64,000 nt of DNA from Shimia sp. Alg240-R146 (lineage in GTDB: Bacteria > Pseudomonadota > Alphaproteobacteria > Rhodobacterales > Rhodobacteraceae). Every line of letters begins with the position of its first letter. Position 1 is the stretch's first letter. The notes beneath the pieces were generated by a model. It searched no databases. It saw nothing but the letters and a program-made list of their open reading frames with translations, and was not told the origin of the DNA. A program made the position numbers and the translations under genes. The stretch is taken from contig NZ_CAMZOK010000002.1 of NCBI RefSeq assembly GCF_947331465.1, forward strand, positions 992,001 to 1,056,000. Direction: 5' to 3'. This document shows positions 47,501 through 53,020 of this stretch, one piece after another.

Positions 47501-49058
47501 TGCCGTGCACATCCGCAACTTCCACAGCAAATGAAAAAGTCCCTGTTTCATCGGGTATCCCCGACAGTGTTCCATCCGTCTCCAAAACGACCCCATCTGG
47601 CAACGCGCCAGAAACCGTTGCAAATTCGTAAGGCCCCTCGCCTCCGGATGCCGTCAAGGCTTCTGAATAGAATTGATCAAATGTCCCATCAGCCAAAGTG
47701 GTCGGCACAATCGCCAACAGATCGCTTTGTGGCAGGATGTCAAAACTATAGCCTCGCCCGCCTTCGTTTGACTGCCCGTCTTCAACGTGAAAGGTCACCG
47801 AAAACGATCCGGTCTCATTTGGCACGCCAGAAATCTGCCCGCTGCTTGAAAGCGAAACTCCATCCGGCAACTGCCCACTTTCAATACTGAATGTGTAGTT
47901 TCCATCGCCGTTTTGCGCAGTCAGTGTCTCGGAGTAGCCGACGCCAAAATCACCGTCGGGCAATGACTCCGGGAGCAGGTCCAACCCTTCATTGCCCACA
48001 ATGACCAAGTCATAGCTTCTGACCGCCACAGCTTCGTCCCGGTCGTCATCCTTCCACGCGGTAACGACAATCGGAAAGGTTCCGGTTTCTTCCGGTGTTC
48101 CGCGAAGCTGCCCCCAGCTCTGCATACTCATCCCTTGTGGCAAAACGCCGGAGCTAAGCTCGTAGAAATAGTCATTGCTATCCCCCAGAATGAAGAAAAG
48201 CCGGGAGTAAAACTCGCCATAAAACCCTTCGGGGAGCTGTAGCGGCAGCAACAGATAGAACTCGACGTCGCAATCCTCGCCACCGTCCTTCATCTTGATT
48301 GAAAGATCTTTGTTACCTTCGAACTCGCCGACTTCACCGTCGGCATCAACAATCCGAATATCGAATTTGTAATTGCCGCTACGGTCACAGCTCGTACCAG
48401 ACACCAGCCCATCTGAAGACAAGGACAGCCCGGTTGGCAATTCGCCCCCGGTCATTTCGAAGGAATAAGGCGGAGTTCGCCCGTCGACGTCGATCAAGTA
48501 GGAATATGCCCGACCGCCCTGAACATCGTCCAACTTCGTCTCTATCTCAAATCCGTTGTCCGTTTCCTTTTTGCTGGTATCCACCAAACGGCCGACCGGT
48601 CCGGGCGCGTTAAGCGCGCCATCTTCCGCATTCAAGCCAAGCGCTGTGAGTATTGATCCCGCAAAAAGTACATCAAACACAGAGTTCGGCTCAGGTGGTC
48701 GGTCGAACACGCCCCGGGTGGACATTCGGAAACGCTTTCGGACTGGCGCAGCACCAGGGTCTTTGACCAAAACCACCCATTCAAATTCACCACGTGCAGA
48801 CGGCGTACCGCGCAAGGTGCCGTCGGTTTCCAGAGTCAATCCAGAGGGTAGTGATCCTTCGACAACGGTTACAGTTCGCTCGCCAGAAACACTTGAACGC
48901 AGAACTTGTTGCTCGAATGGAACCCCCACGATTGCAGTATCGAACGATGCAACATCGTTGTTTGGCGGCTCCTCAGCGGCAACCGCGCCGATAGACGCAA
49001 GGAAAAGACCCACGACCAGAGCCCAAACGACAAAGAAGCGCGTCAAGCGATTGACCAC
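35568..49058 (-). CDS. Giant Ig-like repeat surface protein with C-terminal autotransporter barrel
   Basis: One uninterrupted 4496-residue frame. It starts at GTG 49058 and opens with a signal peptide (LTRFFVVWALVVGLFLASIGAVAA). Residues about 30-270 hold two divergent Ig-like modules, then residues about 272-4176 hold 44 tandem repeats of 86-100 residues (putative Ig / He_PIG type, PF05345). The consensus runs YGxxYSxxLxAxGGDGxYxF, then SGxLPxGxxL, SGTPxETGxFxF, DGQGNTG. Residues about 4177-4496 carry a linker with two Cys and about 12 amphipathic strands ending ASIEF, with the terminal Phe of outer-membrane proteins. It is most likely secreted as a type V autotransporter-like adhesin. An RTX or type I signal is not seen. 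No close relative is known to me. Confidence 0.88.
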   Translation of the reverse strand: MVNRLTRFFVVWALVVGLFLASIGAVAAEEPPNNDVASFDTAIVGVPFEQQVLRSSVSGERTVTVVEGSLPSGLTLETDGTLRGTPSARGEFEWVVLVKDPGAAPVRKRFRMSTRGVFDRPPEPNSVFDVLFAGSILTALGLNAEDGALNAPGPVGRLVDTSKKETDNGFEIETKLDDVQGGRAYSYLIDVDGRTPPYSFEMTGGELPTGLSLSSDGLVSGTSCDRSGNYKFDIRIVDADGEVGEFEGNKDLSIKMKDGGEDCDVEFYLLLPLQLPEGFYGEFYSRLFFILGDSNDYFYELSSGVLPQGMSMQSWGQLRGTPEETGTFPIVVTAWKDDDRDEAVAVRSYDLVIVGNEGLDLLPESLPDGDFGVGYSETLTAQNGDGNYTFSIESGQLPDGVSLSSSGQISGVPNETGSFSVTFHVEDGQSNEGGRGYSFDILPQSDLLAIVPTTLADGTFDQFYSEALTASGGEGPYEFATVSGALPDGVVLETDGTLSGIPDETGTFSFAVEVADVHGNDGRQEYNLVVDPVDGLIELLPETIPGASYGVSYSVTLSTEGGVAPYTGTMSGDLPQGITFDSPTGKISGIPEETGTFDFSVTVTDVHGNTGTRSYQLVVAPIDSLEISPEGLNNADWGVPYSALLTADGGDGSYEFTLSTGALPAGISLALDGTISGTPTETGAFNFEVAVEDGQGNTGDRTFVLVVDTIDTLTIAPATLGQATFGQSYSQLLTASGGDGVYEFVLSSGALPAGMTLSSDGTLSGTPLETGTFDLEVLVTDSNNNTGVVSYSWLVVSVEDLFDLTPPVLPQGTYGVSYSVVIDTTGGLAPFTGVISGDLPAGLTFDTGNGRISGIPAENGDFPVSVVVTDGQGNTGTQDYVLQIVPIATLSIAPPALGSTGFGDPFSAEFTASGGAGGYQFAIVSGGLPAGLILTPAGDLSGTPTETGNFEWTLVVEDSAGNTGTRNYSLIVDPIDTLSIQPSFLDNVAYADPISVTLTADGGDGNYRFAVASGVLPVGATLASDGSLTGAPLQTGDFDFRVAVDDGQSNTGQIDYTLTVNPNLGSLEISPDTLEEGEYGSAYTASFGASGGDDPYIFFLNGALPAGLSFGGGTISGTPTEVGSFPLTVTAEDSQGNTGTRDYVLVINTKSNLEISPADLPVGEFGASYSQLLSASGGDGAYTFSVESGALPEGVTLSAAGNLSGIPLQTGTFYFDVAVTDTIGSTGSRGYALRINAITTLDIAPPSLPNGAFGSAYAQKLAVTGGDGNYLFSVSGGTLPQGISLTSSGELSGTPAAVGTFNFTIDVVDGEGNTGTRSYSLQIEAVAGLLELAPTTLPAAIYNAPYAVSVQVSGGLGPYSGTLTGTLPAGMTFDPATLQFSGTPIETGNFPLTVDVSDSQSNTGSIDYTLAVDPITNLPITPSTLTNGTFGTPYAETLNSSGGDGSYSFTVQSGSLPAGLSLGLDGALSGTPTRAGQYNFSVQVIDGQLNTGMQPYTLEIETIDTLSIAPASLVSGRYGTAYSETLVASGGDGSYSFALTSGPLPAGITLSADGAFSGTPLETGSFPISVAVADSGGNSGDASYTLVIDPAVGLVAIAPAVMPDSTFGQSYSLSLSFSGGDEPYTPAVVGALPTGITFDTALARFTGTPIQTGTFPLTVNVVDQWGNSGTIAYSLDVASVTDLVILPDDLNDGQYGVSYSETLTATGGDGSYGFAVTSGALPAGVTLSTGGLLQGTPTQTGDFNFVIQVTDGQGNTGDGTYSIKIATIDTLAISPTTATGGTYGAVYSQTFSATGGDGSYSFAVLSGDLPSGVTMSSTGVASGTPLETGVFGFDLSVQDSSGNTGTQTVSLTVAPVTTLVVQPATVSDGTFGVAYSSALSASGGDGNYSFAVSAGLLPQGMTLAAGGLLSGTPTQTGPFNFDVTATDGQGNTGVRSYTMSVNTITSLAISPDSLPNAIYGAAYNQTLQASGGNGRYRFALNSGALPAGVSLSPSGLIAGTPTETGDFSFVVLTMDGEFNTGTKSYTITVDPVATLTISPTTIPGATYGMAYSQNLAATGGDGSYNFALAAGPLPSGMTLAANGTLSGTPVETGSFAITVSVEDGQGNTGSQGYTLAVVASFGIINITPAALADGVSGQVYSAFLNAAGGDGNYTGAISVGALPAGLTFDPIALSITGIPSGLPGTANFTVEVVDGQGNTGEIDYALTIAPAFGSLSIDPDTLGNGDYGAVYTQVFSTSDGTGPYTFSRASGVLPTGVTLAADGTLTGTPTETGNFNFVVEVVDSLLATGTASYTLTIVPVTTLVVSPTLLGDGIYGVAYADLFTATGGDGSNNFVETSGNLPNGMQVQSSGAIDGIPSETGTFNLTVTVEDGQGNTGSASMPLAINPVVDLFSLTPTTLPNATYAASYEVTIDTTGGVAPFTGALTGSLPSGVTFNTTNGKISGVPTEVGSFPVNIVVTDVHGNTGSRGYTLVVNPIENLQISPDAVADGVYGTNYTETFGAAGGAGGYGFVVSSGSLPTGVTLAAGGELSGAPTETGEFNFTVTVTDSETNTGTKSYALTVAPADVIAITPTAVPGGSFAVAYSQVLTATGGSGGYTFQRSSGDLPNGVTLAANGTLAGTPSETGSFDFVVGVTDSENNTGSQSYTLAIDPVDGLFDLTPSSLSQATYGQSYSVTIDTTGGVAPFVGQVAGALPVGVSFDTTTGKISGIPTETGDFPITVTVTDVHGNTGQRDYTLTVLPVNNLEISPASLSDGVYGEAYSETLTASGGDGTYQFDVLAGSLPLGLTLTAQGVLSGTPTETGAFNFLVRVQDGQTNTGTRLYALQIDTISSLTVLPATLPDGDYGVAYAEALTASGGDGNYSFSISSGALPDGLSLASNGALSGAPTVTGIFNFTVAVEDGQANTGGLVYTIEIRAVSGLLTIAPSTLADGQFGTTYIGLFIATGGDGAYSYTLTGDLPAGMAFDGATGLLGGDPQETGSFEFEIGAQDGQSNTGQRSYSWTVAPITTLNITPSALTDGVFGTPYTQTLTASGGVPAYEFSVTEGVLPDGLSLSASGELSGTPIETGSFNFEVTVIDEQSNIGKQNFSFAIQSLTNLAIAPASLPAVDFGASYSQTLTASGGDGTYEFYVISGSLPAGITLSVAGGLSGTPSQTGSFAFQVSVVDGQNNSGTIGYTLVVNPVSGLIEVIPADLPTGSFGTAYVALIQGSGGVEPYTSVMTGTLPSGLVFDAAASGISGRISGIPIETGQFPVSVVVTDAEGNSGTRSYTLDIQTIDTLEISPASLSPVTYGTGFTQTLTATGGAGGYEFHAVSGSLPSGVVLALDGTLSGTPAETGTFEFSVQVTDTQANSGTRSYSLRVDPDTDLEILPNTLPNGSYGAAYSQALSATGGDGNYVFAKASGDLPAGVGLAIDGSLSGTPLETGVFSFDAFVQDGQGNEGTQALTLTVLPQVGLVDITPVSIPEGTFGQAYSVQFFNDGGAAPYTMTLTGTLPNGIGYVARSATPAGELTGLPTETGSFPFTLNVTDDEGNTGSHSYTLIINEVTDLVIQPSDLADGVFGDAYSQNLSATGGDGNYTFSLTSGDLPDGLALAAGGALTGVPTRNGDFNFSVSAQDGQGNTGQRTYSVRITARTDLSITPTSLPDGTYANSYSVSLNTTGGAGSYVYGVSSGNLPSGLTLSPGGEISGLPLEAGPFPFDVQVFDEEGNSGTQNFTLVILPVENGLPITPSTLPTARYGSFYSVVLSTGFGVAPYTFEVQDVVAASADRVFQDGLSRNIGSLSDGDEVFFGIPVLTGSFQLVARVTDSVGNTGSQSYTLVVEPVDDLDVSPDDLPAGAYGSPFSLKFETAGGDGNYSYSLGTGDLPTGVSLQSDGELAGTPTETGDFNIRIDVIDGQSNTGSQQVVVRILPAAVLTISPETLSDGTYGSLYAASLSASGGDGNYSFSVGSGDLPLGLDLASDGTLTGTPEDTGSFEFTADVIDGSGNTGSRDYVLLIASVDGLLTISPAALTEGTYGEPYSEVLTASGGNGNYTFTLSAGALPDGIDLTSAGVLQGAPLETGTFAVTVAVVDSVGNTGVASYSLEIDPALGILDISPDVLPSGSKFEEYSQQLSADGGSGVYQFTLESGVLPTGLTLGAEGLLSGTPENDGDFNISIGVIDSEGNTGLINYSFVIEDRRPDPTTDPDIADLIEKQFGMSMRISDGFSRNILRRTETLHYKLNCLGFEDNCNDLGVWIEGEYTEADDETQSSHSFGIDFKINDNLFAGVAYSHAAAAARIGSLGTYSEADAHSLAGYFSLKFQDTFYLDGTIGHGELRYSDTRVDATTGITEFSNRSGNNSFLSMKLSGDYTLESQTILSPYLRYDWRRTNLDSYQEGGAGPFALGYSQSDQTVQRLAVGLKMRRIIVRPWGSMIGEIQAEIGHDYRGGYQQGIYYLDDPATVYTLRQKRTDSTRGAIGVGLDVRRGNAQFDFDLFVTQTTADPSPTVTLAVGASIEF
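36531..48245 (-). repeat. 44 tandem Ig-like coding repeats, about 266 bp each, in a higher-order period of three
   Basis: Each repeat is about 88 residues. Most are type A (GGDGxYxFxxxSGALPxGxxL). About every third is type B, with GG-x-APYTG, GxLPxGxTFDxxTGKISGIP and FPVxVxVTD, and an extra residue in the entry LFDLTP. Counting the first repeat with this layout after the two divergent N-terminal modules as number 3, type B or B-like units fall at 6, 9, 12, 15, 18, 24, 27, 30, 33, 36, 39 and 42; only 21 is fully A-like, and 45 keeps just the B entry. Repeat 42 (about 37587-37889) has an insertion of about 12 residues. Exact DNA identity between units is low. Confidence 0.8.
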
Positions 49059-49357
49059 CCATGCTAAAAACTATGTTCAAAATTTCTAAATATTTTCAGC
49101 GTTTTTGGGATTTTTGCAAATATTTACTTTAAAAAGCCGTTCTTTCCCAATCCTGTGCTTAGGACGGGCGGGTCACTAAAAGCGTTCCAGCAAATTTCAC
49201 TGTCGCGACGTCTGAAGGCTGATCTCCCTGATCCATCCACATAAAAACCTCATAAGTATATGAGACTATCCACCATTTAACACTTTTCGTTCTGCGCAGT
49301 TTTAGACTTACCACCTTGGACCTAGCTTCAACTTTTATCAGCTAAGCGCCGATCGCT
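49059..49357 (-). promoter_or_regulatory. AT-rich leader upstream of the giant surface-protein gene
   Basis: 299 bp without a gene. The part next to the start (49064-49135) is strongly AT-rich with runs of A and T, unlike the flanking coding DNA. A promoter for the giant gene is expected here. No clear ribosome-binding site is seen before the GTG start, and no terminator is seen after the ligase gene, so read-through from the upstream cluster is possible. Confidence 0.4.
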
Positions 49358-50317
49358 CTATATTGCCGCTAAATGTTTCATAGACCAATTCGCCCGCCAA
49401 ACTGCGTCTTCGGGTGGGTTGTCCCTTGCGATAAGCTGCTCCACGCGATCAATGCGACCCGCCATGCCTGTACCGTTGGCAATTTGGATGGCCAACCCGG
49501 GGCGTGCATTCAACTCAAGCACCAAAGGGCCTTCGCTTTTATCCAAAACGATGTCCGCCCCCAGATAGCCCAGCCCGCTCGCGGCCTGACATCTCGCAGA
49601 GAGCCGCACTAGGTTCTCCCAATGTGGCACGTTGATCTCGGCAAGATTTGCGCCTGTATCAGGATGTTGGGTAATGGGTGTGCCGTTCTGGACAGCCCTA
49701 AGTGCTTTGCCGGTGGCGATGTCTAGTCCAACACCAACTGCTCCTTGATGAAGGTTAGCCTTACCATCCGAAGCAGCCGTCGATAGGCGCGTCATGGCCA
49801 TCACAGGAAAGCCCTTGTAGACGATCACCCGAATATCAGGCACGCCTTCAAACGTGAAACGGTCGAAAATCGGGTCAAAATCGACCATAGTCTCGATCAT
49901 CGCCACGTCGGGTTTTCCGCCTAGCGAATAAAGACCGCTGAGGGTGTTGTTGATGTGGCGCGCGACCGCTTCAAATCCAATCAGGCTTCCAGATGGCTTA
50001 ACGTAATCATCCCCCTCTCGTCCGGAGATCACCAGAATACCTTTCCCACCGCTTCCGCGAGCTGGTTTAATGACAAACTGCGGGTGAGGTTTCAGAAAAT
50101 CGTGTACTTCCTTTATCTGCCCCGTCAAACGAACCACACCAATCAAAGCCGGTGTGTCGAGCCCGTTTTCTTCAGCGAGTTTCTTTGTCTGAAGTTTGTC
50201 ATCAACCAATGGATAGAGATGGCGTGGGTTGTTTTGTGCGATGAGTTCGACATTGCGGCGATTCATGCCAACAATTCCGGCCTTGGCCAGCTGTCGCGGT
50301 GTTGCCAGGCCCAGCAT
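49358..50317 (-). CDS. Alpha-L-glutamate ligase-like protein (RimK-related ATP-grasp)
   Basis: A 319-residue ATP-grasp enzyme. RNVELIAQNNPRHLYPLVDDKLQTKKL leads into the ATP-binding lysine segment PQFVIKPARGSGGKGILVI, then IRVIVYKGFPVMAMTRLST, GAVGVGLDIATG and the metal-binding end SEGPLVLELNARPGLAIQIANG. It resembles the glutamate-ligase-related family (TIGR02291-like), which is expected to join an amino acid to an acceptor; neither is known. Its ATG overlaps the stop of the 7TM gene by one base (TAATG). It lies 300 bp upstream of the giant surface-protein gene on the same strand. Confidence 0.9.
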   Translation of the reverse strand: MLGLATPRQLAKAGIVGMNRRNVELIAQNNPRHLYPLVDDKLQTKKLAEENGLDTPALIGVVRLTGQIKEVHDFLKPHPQFVIKPARGSGGKGILVISGREGDDYVKPSGSLIGFEAVARHINNTLSGLYSLGGKPDVAMIETMVDFDPIFDRFTFEGVPDIRVIVYKGFPVMAMTRLSTAASDGKANLHQGAVGVGLDIATGKALRAVQNGTPITQHPDTGANLAEINVPHWENLVRLSARCQAASGLGYLGADIVLDKSEGPLVLELNARPGLAIQIANGTGMAGRIDRVEQLIARDNPPEDAVWRANWSMKHLAAI

Positions 50318-51849
50318 TAGTCCTTCCTCGCAAGGGGTTCAAACCGGCGCAACTCGCTCAAGCGATACCCAGTGTATTGCCCGATCACGAGGATGATCGC
50401 GAGACCGACCAAAAGCAGTTCGGGGAATTCAAAAGTCCAATAGCTGATGTAGCGGTTGGTCATCACAAGGTAAGCAATCACAGCCGTTAGCAAGCTGCCC
50501 CCACCTTGGAGGAAGACTTCTTTCATACCCTCCTCTTCGACAAGAACAGACATGCGTTCAATGGTCCAAGAGATGATGATCATTGGGAAAAAGGTGACGC
50601 TAAGTGCTTCCGAAATACCAAGTCGGAAACCGATAACCGACAACGCGATATACAGAGTGATCACCACCACCAACACGGCAGCTATTCGCGGCACCAAAAG
50701 CAAATTGAGCGAAGTGAGATACCCCCGAATTACCAGTCCTGAGCTCACAACAATTAGAAACAGAACCAATCCTGTAAGGAGCTCTGTTTGTACAAAAACA
50801 AGGGCAATCAGGATGGGCATGAACGTGCCAGAGGTTCGCAAGCCAACAATATTTCGTAGCACCACAACAACCAGAGCACCGATTGGGATTAGAAGAAGCG
50901 TTGCAAACGCGTTCTGAGCCTCGACAGGCAGAGAAAGGATTGAAAAATCAATCAAGGATGAGCCAATTTCAGTGTTGTAGGTGACGGCCGCATGGCGTCC
51001 GGAAATCTGGTCGGCGATCACAGAAAAGCGAATACTGGAGTCAACGCCGCCTTCAATTTCATAAAGGGCATCTCCACCAAATTGCCATGGCAGGAAGAGC
51101 TCAGGCAAACCCACTTGCGCGTTGTCAAAATCGATAACGTGCCAACCCTCTCCGTTCCAGATCGCCAGTAAATCTGTCAACCGGGATGAGTTCTTTCTCT
51201 CCTCCAAGAGAATGCCACGTACGCGCTCCGCCGGAATACCGGCAGAATGCATCAGCCTCAATGCCGCATTCACTCTGACGTGCCGCGAGGGGTTCTCTCC
51301 AATCAAAGCCAACACCGCAGGGGTTGGTTCTTGCGCGGTTAGCGACTGGACCAACCGCAGCGCAAGTCCTTCATTGTCAGCAGAGAACTCATATGCTTCA
51401 GCCAAAATCGAGTCCGCGGACTCGCCTTCGGCTTGGCTGAATACAGGTTTTTCGGGACTAGCCGGGGCGTCCAGCGCGTTGATCAGGTCTGGAAGTCCAC
51501 CACGATAAACGCGTGCACGATAATATAGGGAATACTCGCCGCTTGGGTTTCTGGTCTGCCAAACACCCTTGCGTGCCCTGCCCTCTTCCTCAATGTGAAA
51601 CCCAAATCCTCGTCCGGCTGTGCTGTGGTCGACGACAAGTAGGTTATTGGTGTTGACTGGCAGACTAAGTGTGACCCGAACAGGCTCGCCGGTGGCACGA
51701 AACGAGACATGCGCTTCAGCGGTCCATACAGTTTCCTTGGTGCCCGGCAACAAAGGAAAACCCAGTTCCAAGTGTTTAAAGGCGGTTAGGCCAACGCCGA
51801 CGAACAACAAAATACCAACGATAATCCGAAGTTGAAGCTTGGCTGTCAT
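50317..51849 (-). CDS. Inactive transglutaminase fused to 7TM domain, membrane protein
   Basis: 510 residues. The N-terminus is one membrane helix (IIVGILLFVGVGLTAF), then a periplasmic domain of about 300 residues with an inactive transglutaminase-like fold (LAIWNGEGWHVIDFDNAQVGLPELFLPW). About seven hydrophobic helices follow (FATLLLIPIGALVVVVLRNI to PELLLVGLAIILVIGQYTGY). This matches the Transglut_i_TM plus 7TM_transglut architecture. Such proteins co-occur with RimK-like ligases and PF05618-type proteases. A role in moving or presenting the ligase product is plausible but unproven. It starts 10 bp after the protease gene. Confidence 0.88.
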   Translation of the reverse strand: MTAKLQLRIIVGILLFVGVGLTAFKHLELGFPLLPGTKETVWTAEAHVSFRATGEPVRVTLSLPVNTNNLLVVDHSTAGRGFGFHIEEEGRARKGVWQTRNPSGEYSLYYRARVYRGGLPDLINALDAPASPEKPVFSQAEGESADSILAEAYEFSADNEGLALRLVQSLTAQEPTPAVLALIGENPSRHVRVNAALRLMHSAGIPAERVRGILLEERKNSSRLTDLLAIWNGEGWHVIDFDNAQVGLPELFLPWQFGGDALYEIEGGVDSSIRFSVIADQISGRHAAVTYNTEIGSSLIDFSILSLPVEAQNAFATLLLIPIGALVVVVLRNIVGLRTSGTFMPILIALVFVQTELLTGLVLFLIVVSSGLVIRGYLTSLNLLLVPRIAAVLVVVITLYIALSVIGFRLGISEALSVTFFPMIIISWTIERMSVLVEEEGMKEVFLQGGGSLLTAVIAYLVMTNRYISYWTFEFPELLLVGLAIILVIGQYTGYRLSELRRFEPLARKD

Positions 51850-51859
51850 TGTGTCCTCG

Positions 51860-52471
51860 TTATTCAGATTTTTCGGATTTTTGCGGCTCTTGAATGTAGC
51901 TGCGGCTGACGTCTACGAGAGCAATCCCATCAAGGAAGTTGCGCCCTATCAGGATTGGAAACTCAAAATCGCGTCGGTCTGTCAGGTTCACATCGATACG
52001 TTGATCAACCTTGCCGATCCTTACATCCATGGTCACCACAGGGCGTTCCTGAGTCGCTTCTTCCCCCCCGCGTTTTTTGATTTGGGCTATCCGGACTACC
52101 TTTTTCTCCGTTTCGATAACCTCTTTCGCGTCTGCGTCGCTGATTTTGAAACGCACCCAAGGGGCACCATCACGTTCGAACATTTCGATGTCGACTGCGT
52201 GTACCGAAGTGGTCGTTGCGCCCGTGTCAATTCGCGCAGGCCAAGTTACCTTATATTCCGGAAGTGTTACCTGCTCTGCTTCGCCGATCACCATAAATTC
52301 GCCATGAACAAGTTTTTGCTCAAGGCGAAGAACTTTGGGGGCTTCGTCGGCCCTAGCGACATGAGTGAAAATCGGCAGAAGTATCGCCAGGCCTATTGTC
52401 CAACCGGTCGCGCGTGAAAGTCTTCCCTTACTTCGATGGGGTTCATTGGTGCTGCCAATTTGGAGTGCCAT
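51860..52471 (-). CDS. Retropepsin-like / putative ATP-dependent zinc protease family protein (PF05618 type)
   Basis: 203 residues from ATG 52471 with AAGGA upstream; the open frame extends 64 codons further without a site. An N-terminal hydrophobic segment (WTIGLAILLPIFTHVARA) exports or anchors it. The core VTWPARIDTGATTTSVHAVD holds the DTGA motif of aspartic (retropepsin-fold) peptidases. The block RRDFEFPILIGRNFLDGIALVDVSR, which ends the domain, is diagnostic of the family often called RimB- or LysX-like. It is the first gene of the three-gene ligase cluster. Confidence 0.88.
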   Translation of the reverse strand: MALQIGSTNEPHRSKGRLSRATGWTIGLAILLPIFTHVARADEAPKVLRLEQKLVHGEFMVIGEAEQVTLPEYKVTWPARIDTGATTTSVHAVDIEMFERDGAPWVRFKISDADAKEVIETEKKVVRIAQIKKRGGEEATQERPVVTMDVRIGKVDQRIDVNLTDRRDFEFPILIGRNFLDGIALVDVSRSYIQEPQKSEKSE

Positions 52472-53020
52472 ATCATTTTCCTTCAAAGTCTTAATCCCCT
52501 CTCCACCGACAATACCGATGGCCCGTGGCACAGTTGAGATGGCCAGTTCCGTAACCTGAGGGCGATGTTCATTGCCCAATTTTGATGCCTTTGATGAAAG
52601 GCTAGTGCGAGATCGACCTTTGGTCCAATGCTTTGAGGCCAAGTGCCATGAAGCGCCGCCCAAAAAAACGATGTCTTGGCTAGCGGTCTTGAAGTGTCAT
52701 TTCACGCGCGCTGATCGATAACAAAGCTCCGTACTTTTAACTTCGAAAGTGTGTGTAAATTTCGGCCCCGCACCGCAACGGGGTGTCCCGGTTCTCCTAT
52801 TTGCATTCCAGAACTACTTGCAGAAGGCTTGTTGAGGATTGGGTCCGAGGCGCGAATTTGTCGACAATCTCGGATGCGATGTGCAACGATACCGGAATAC
52901 ATAAATATACTTACCCCTTCGGGACTACTTCCTGCGGCCCCGAAGACACGATTTTGAACTGGGCGACCACGTCAACACGTTAGGCTAATTCTTGGATTTG
53001 AACCTAGAGGAAGGCATGCT
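52472..53020. other. Divergent intergenic region between the protease cluster and the AsmA gene
   Basis: About 550 bp. I find no supported gene, RNA or terminator. Short overlapping open frames are present but none has a recognisable start region or composition. Promoters for both divergent units are expected here. Confidence 0.4.

Noticed and set aside
36531-48245. CRISPR or other short-spaced repeat array
   Set aside because: The repeats are about 266 bp, in frame, divergent at the DNA level and encode protein domains.
35606-48613. Many plus-strand open frames of 60-160 codons inside the giant gene
   Set aside because: They recur with the period of the repeats and are antisense shadows of the Ig-repeat coding sequence.
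49058-49062. ATG at 49062 as the start of the giant gene
   Set aside because: It is out of frame with the repeat protein. The in-frame GTG at 49058 opens a good signal peptide.
52702-52983. Small open frames of 60-70 codons in the 52.5-53.0 kb gap
   Set aside because: They overlap each other on both strands, lack ribosome-binding sites and show no recognisable protein features.
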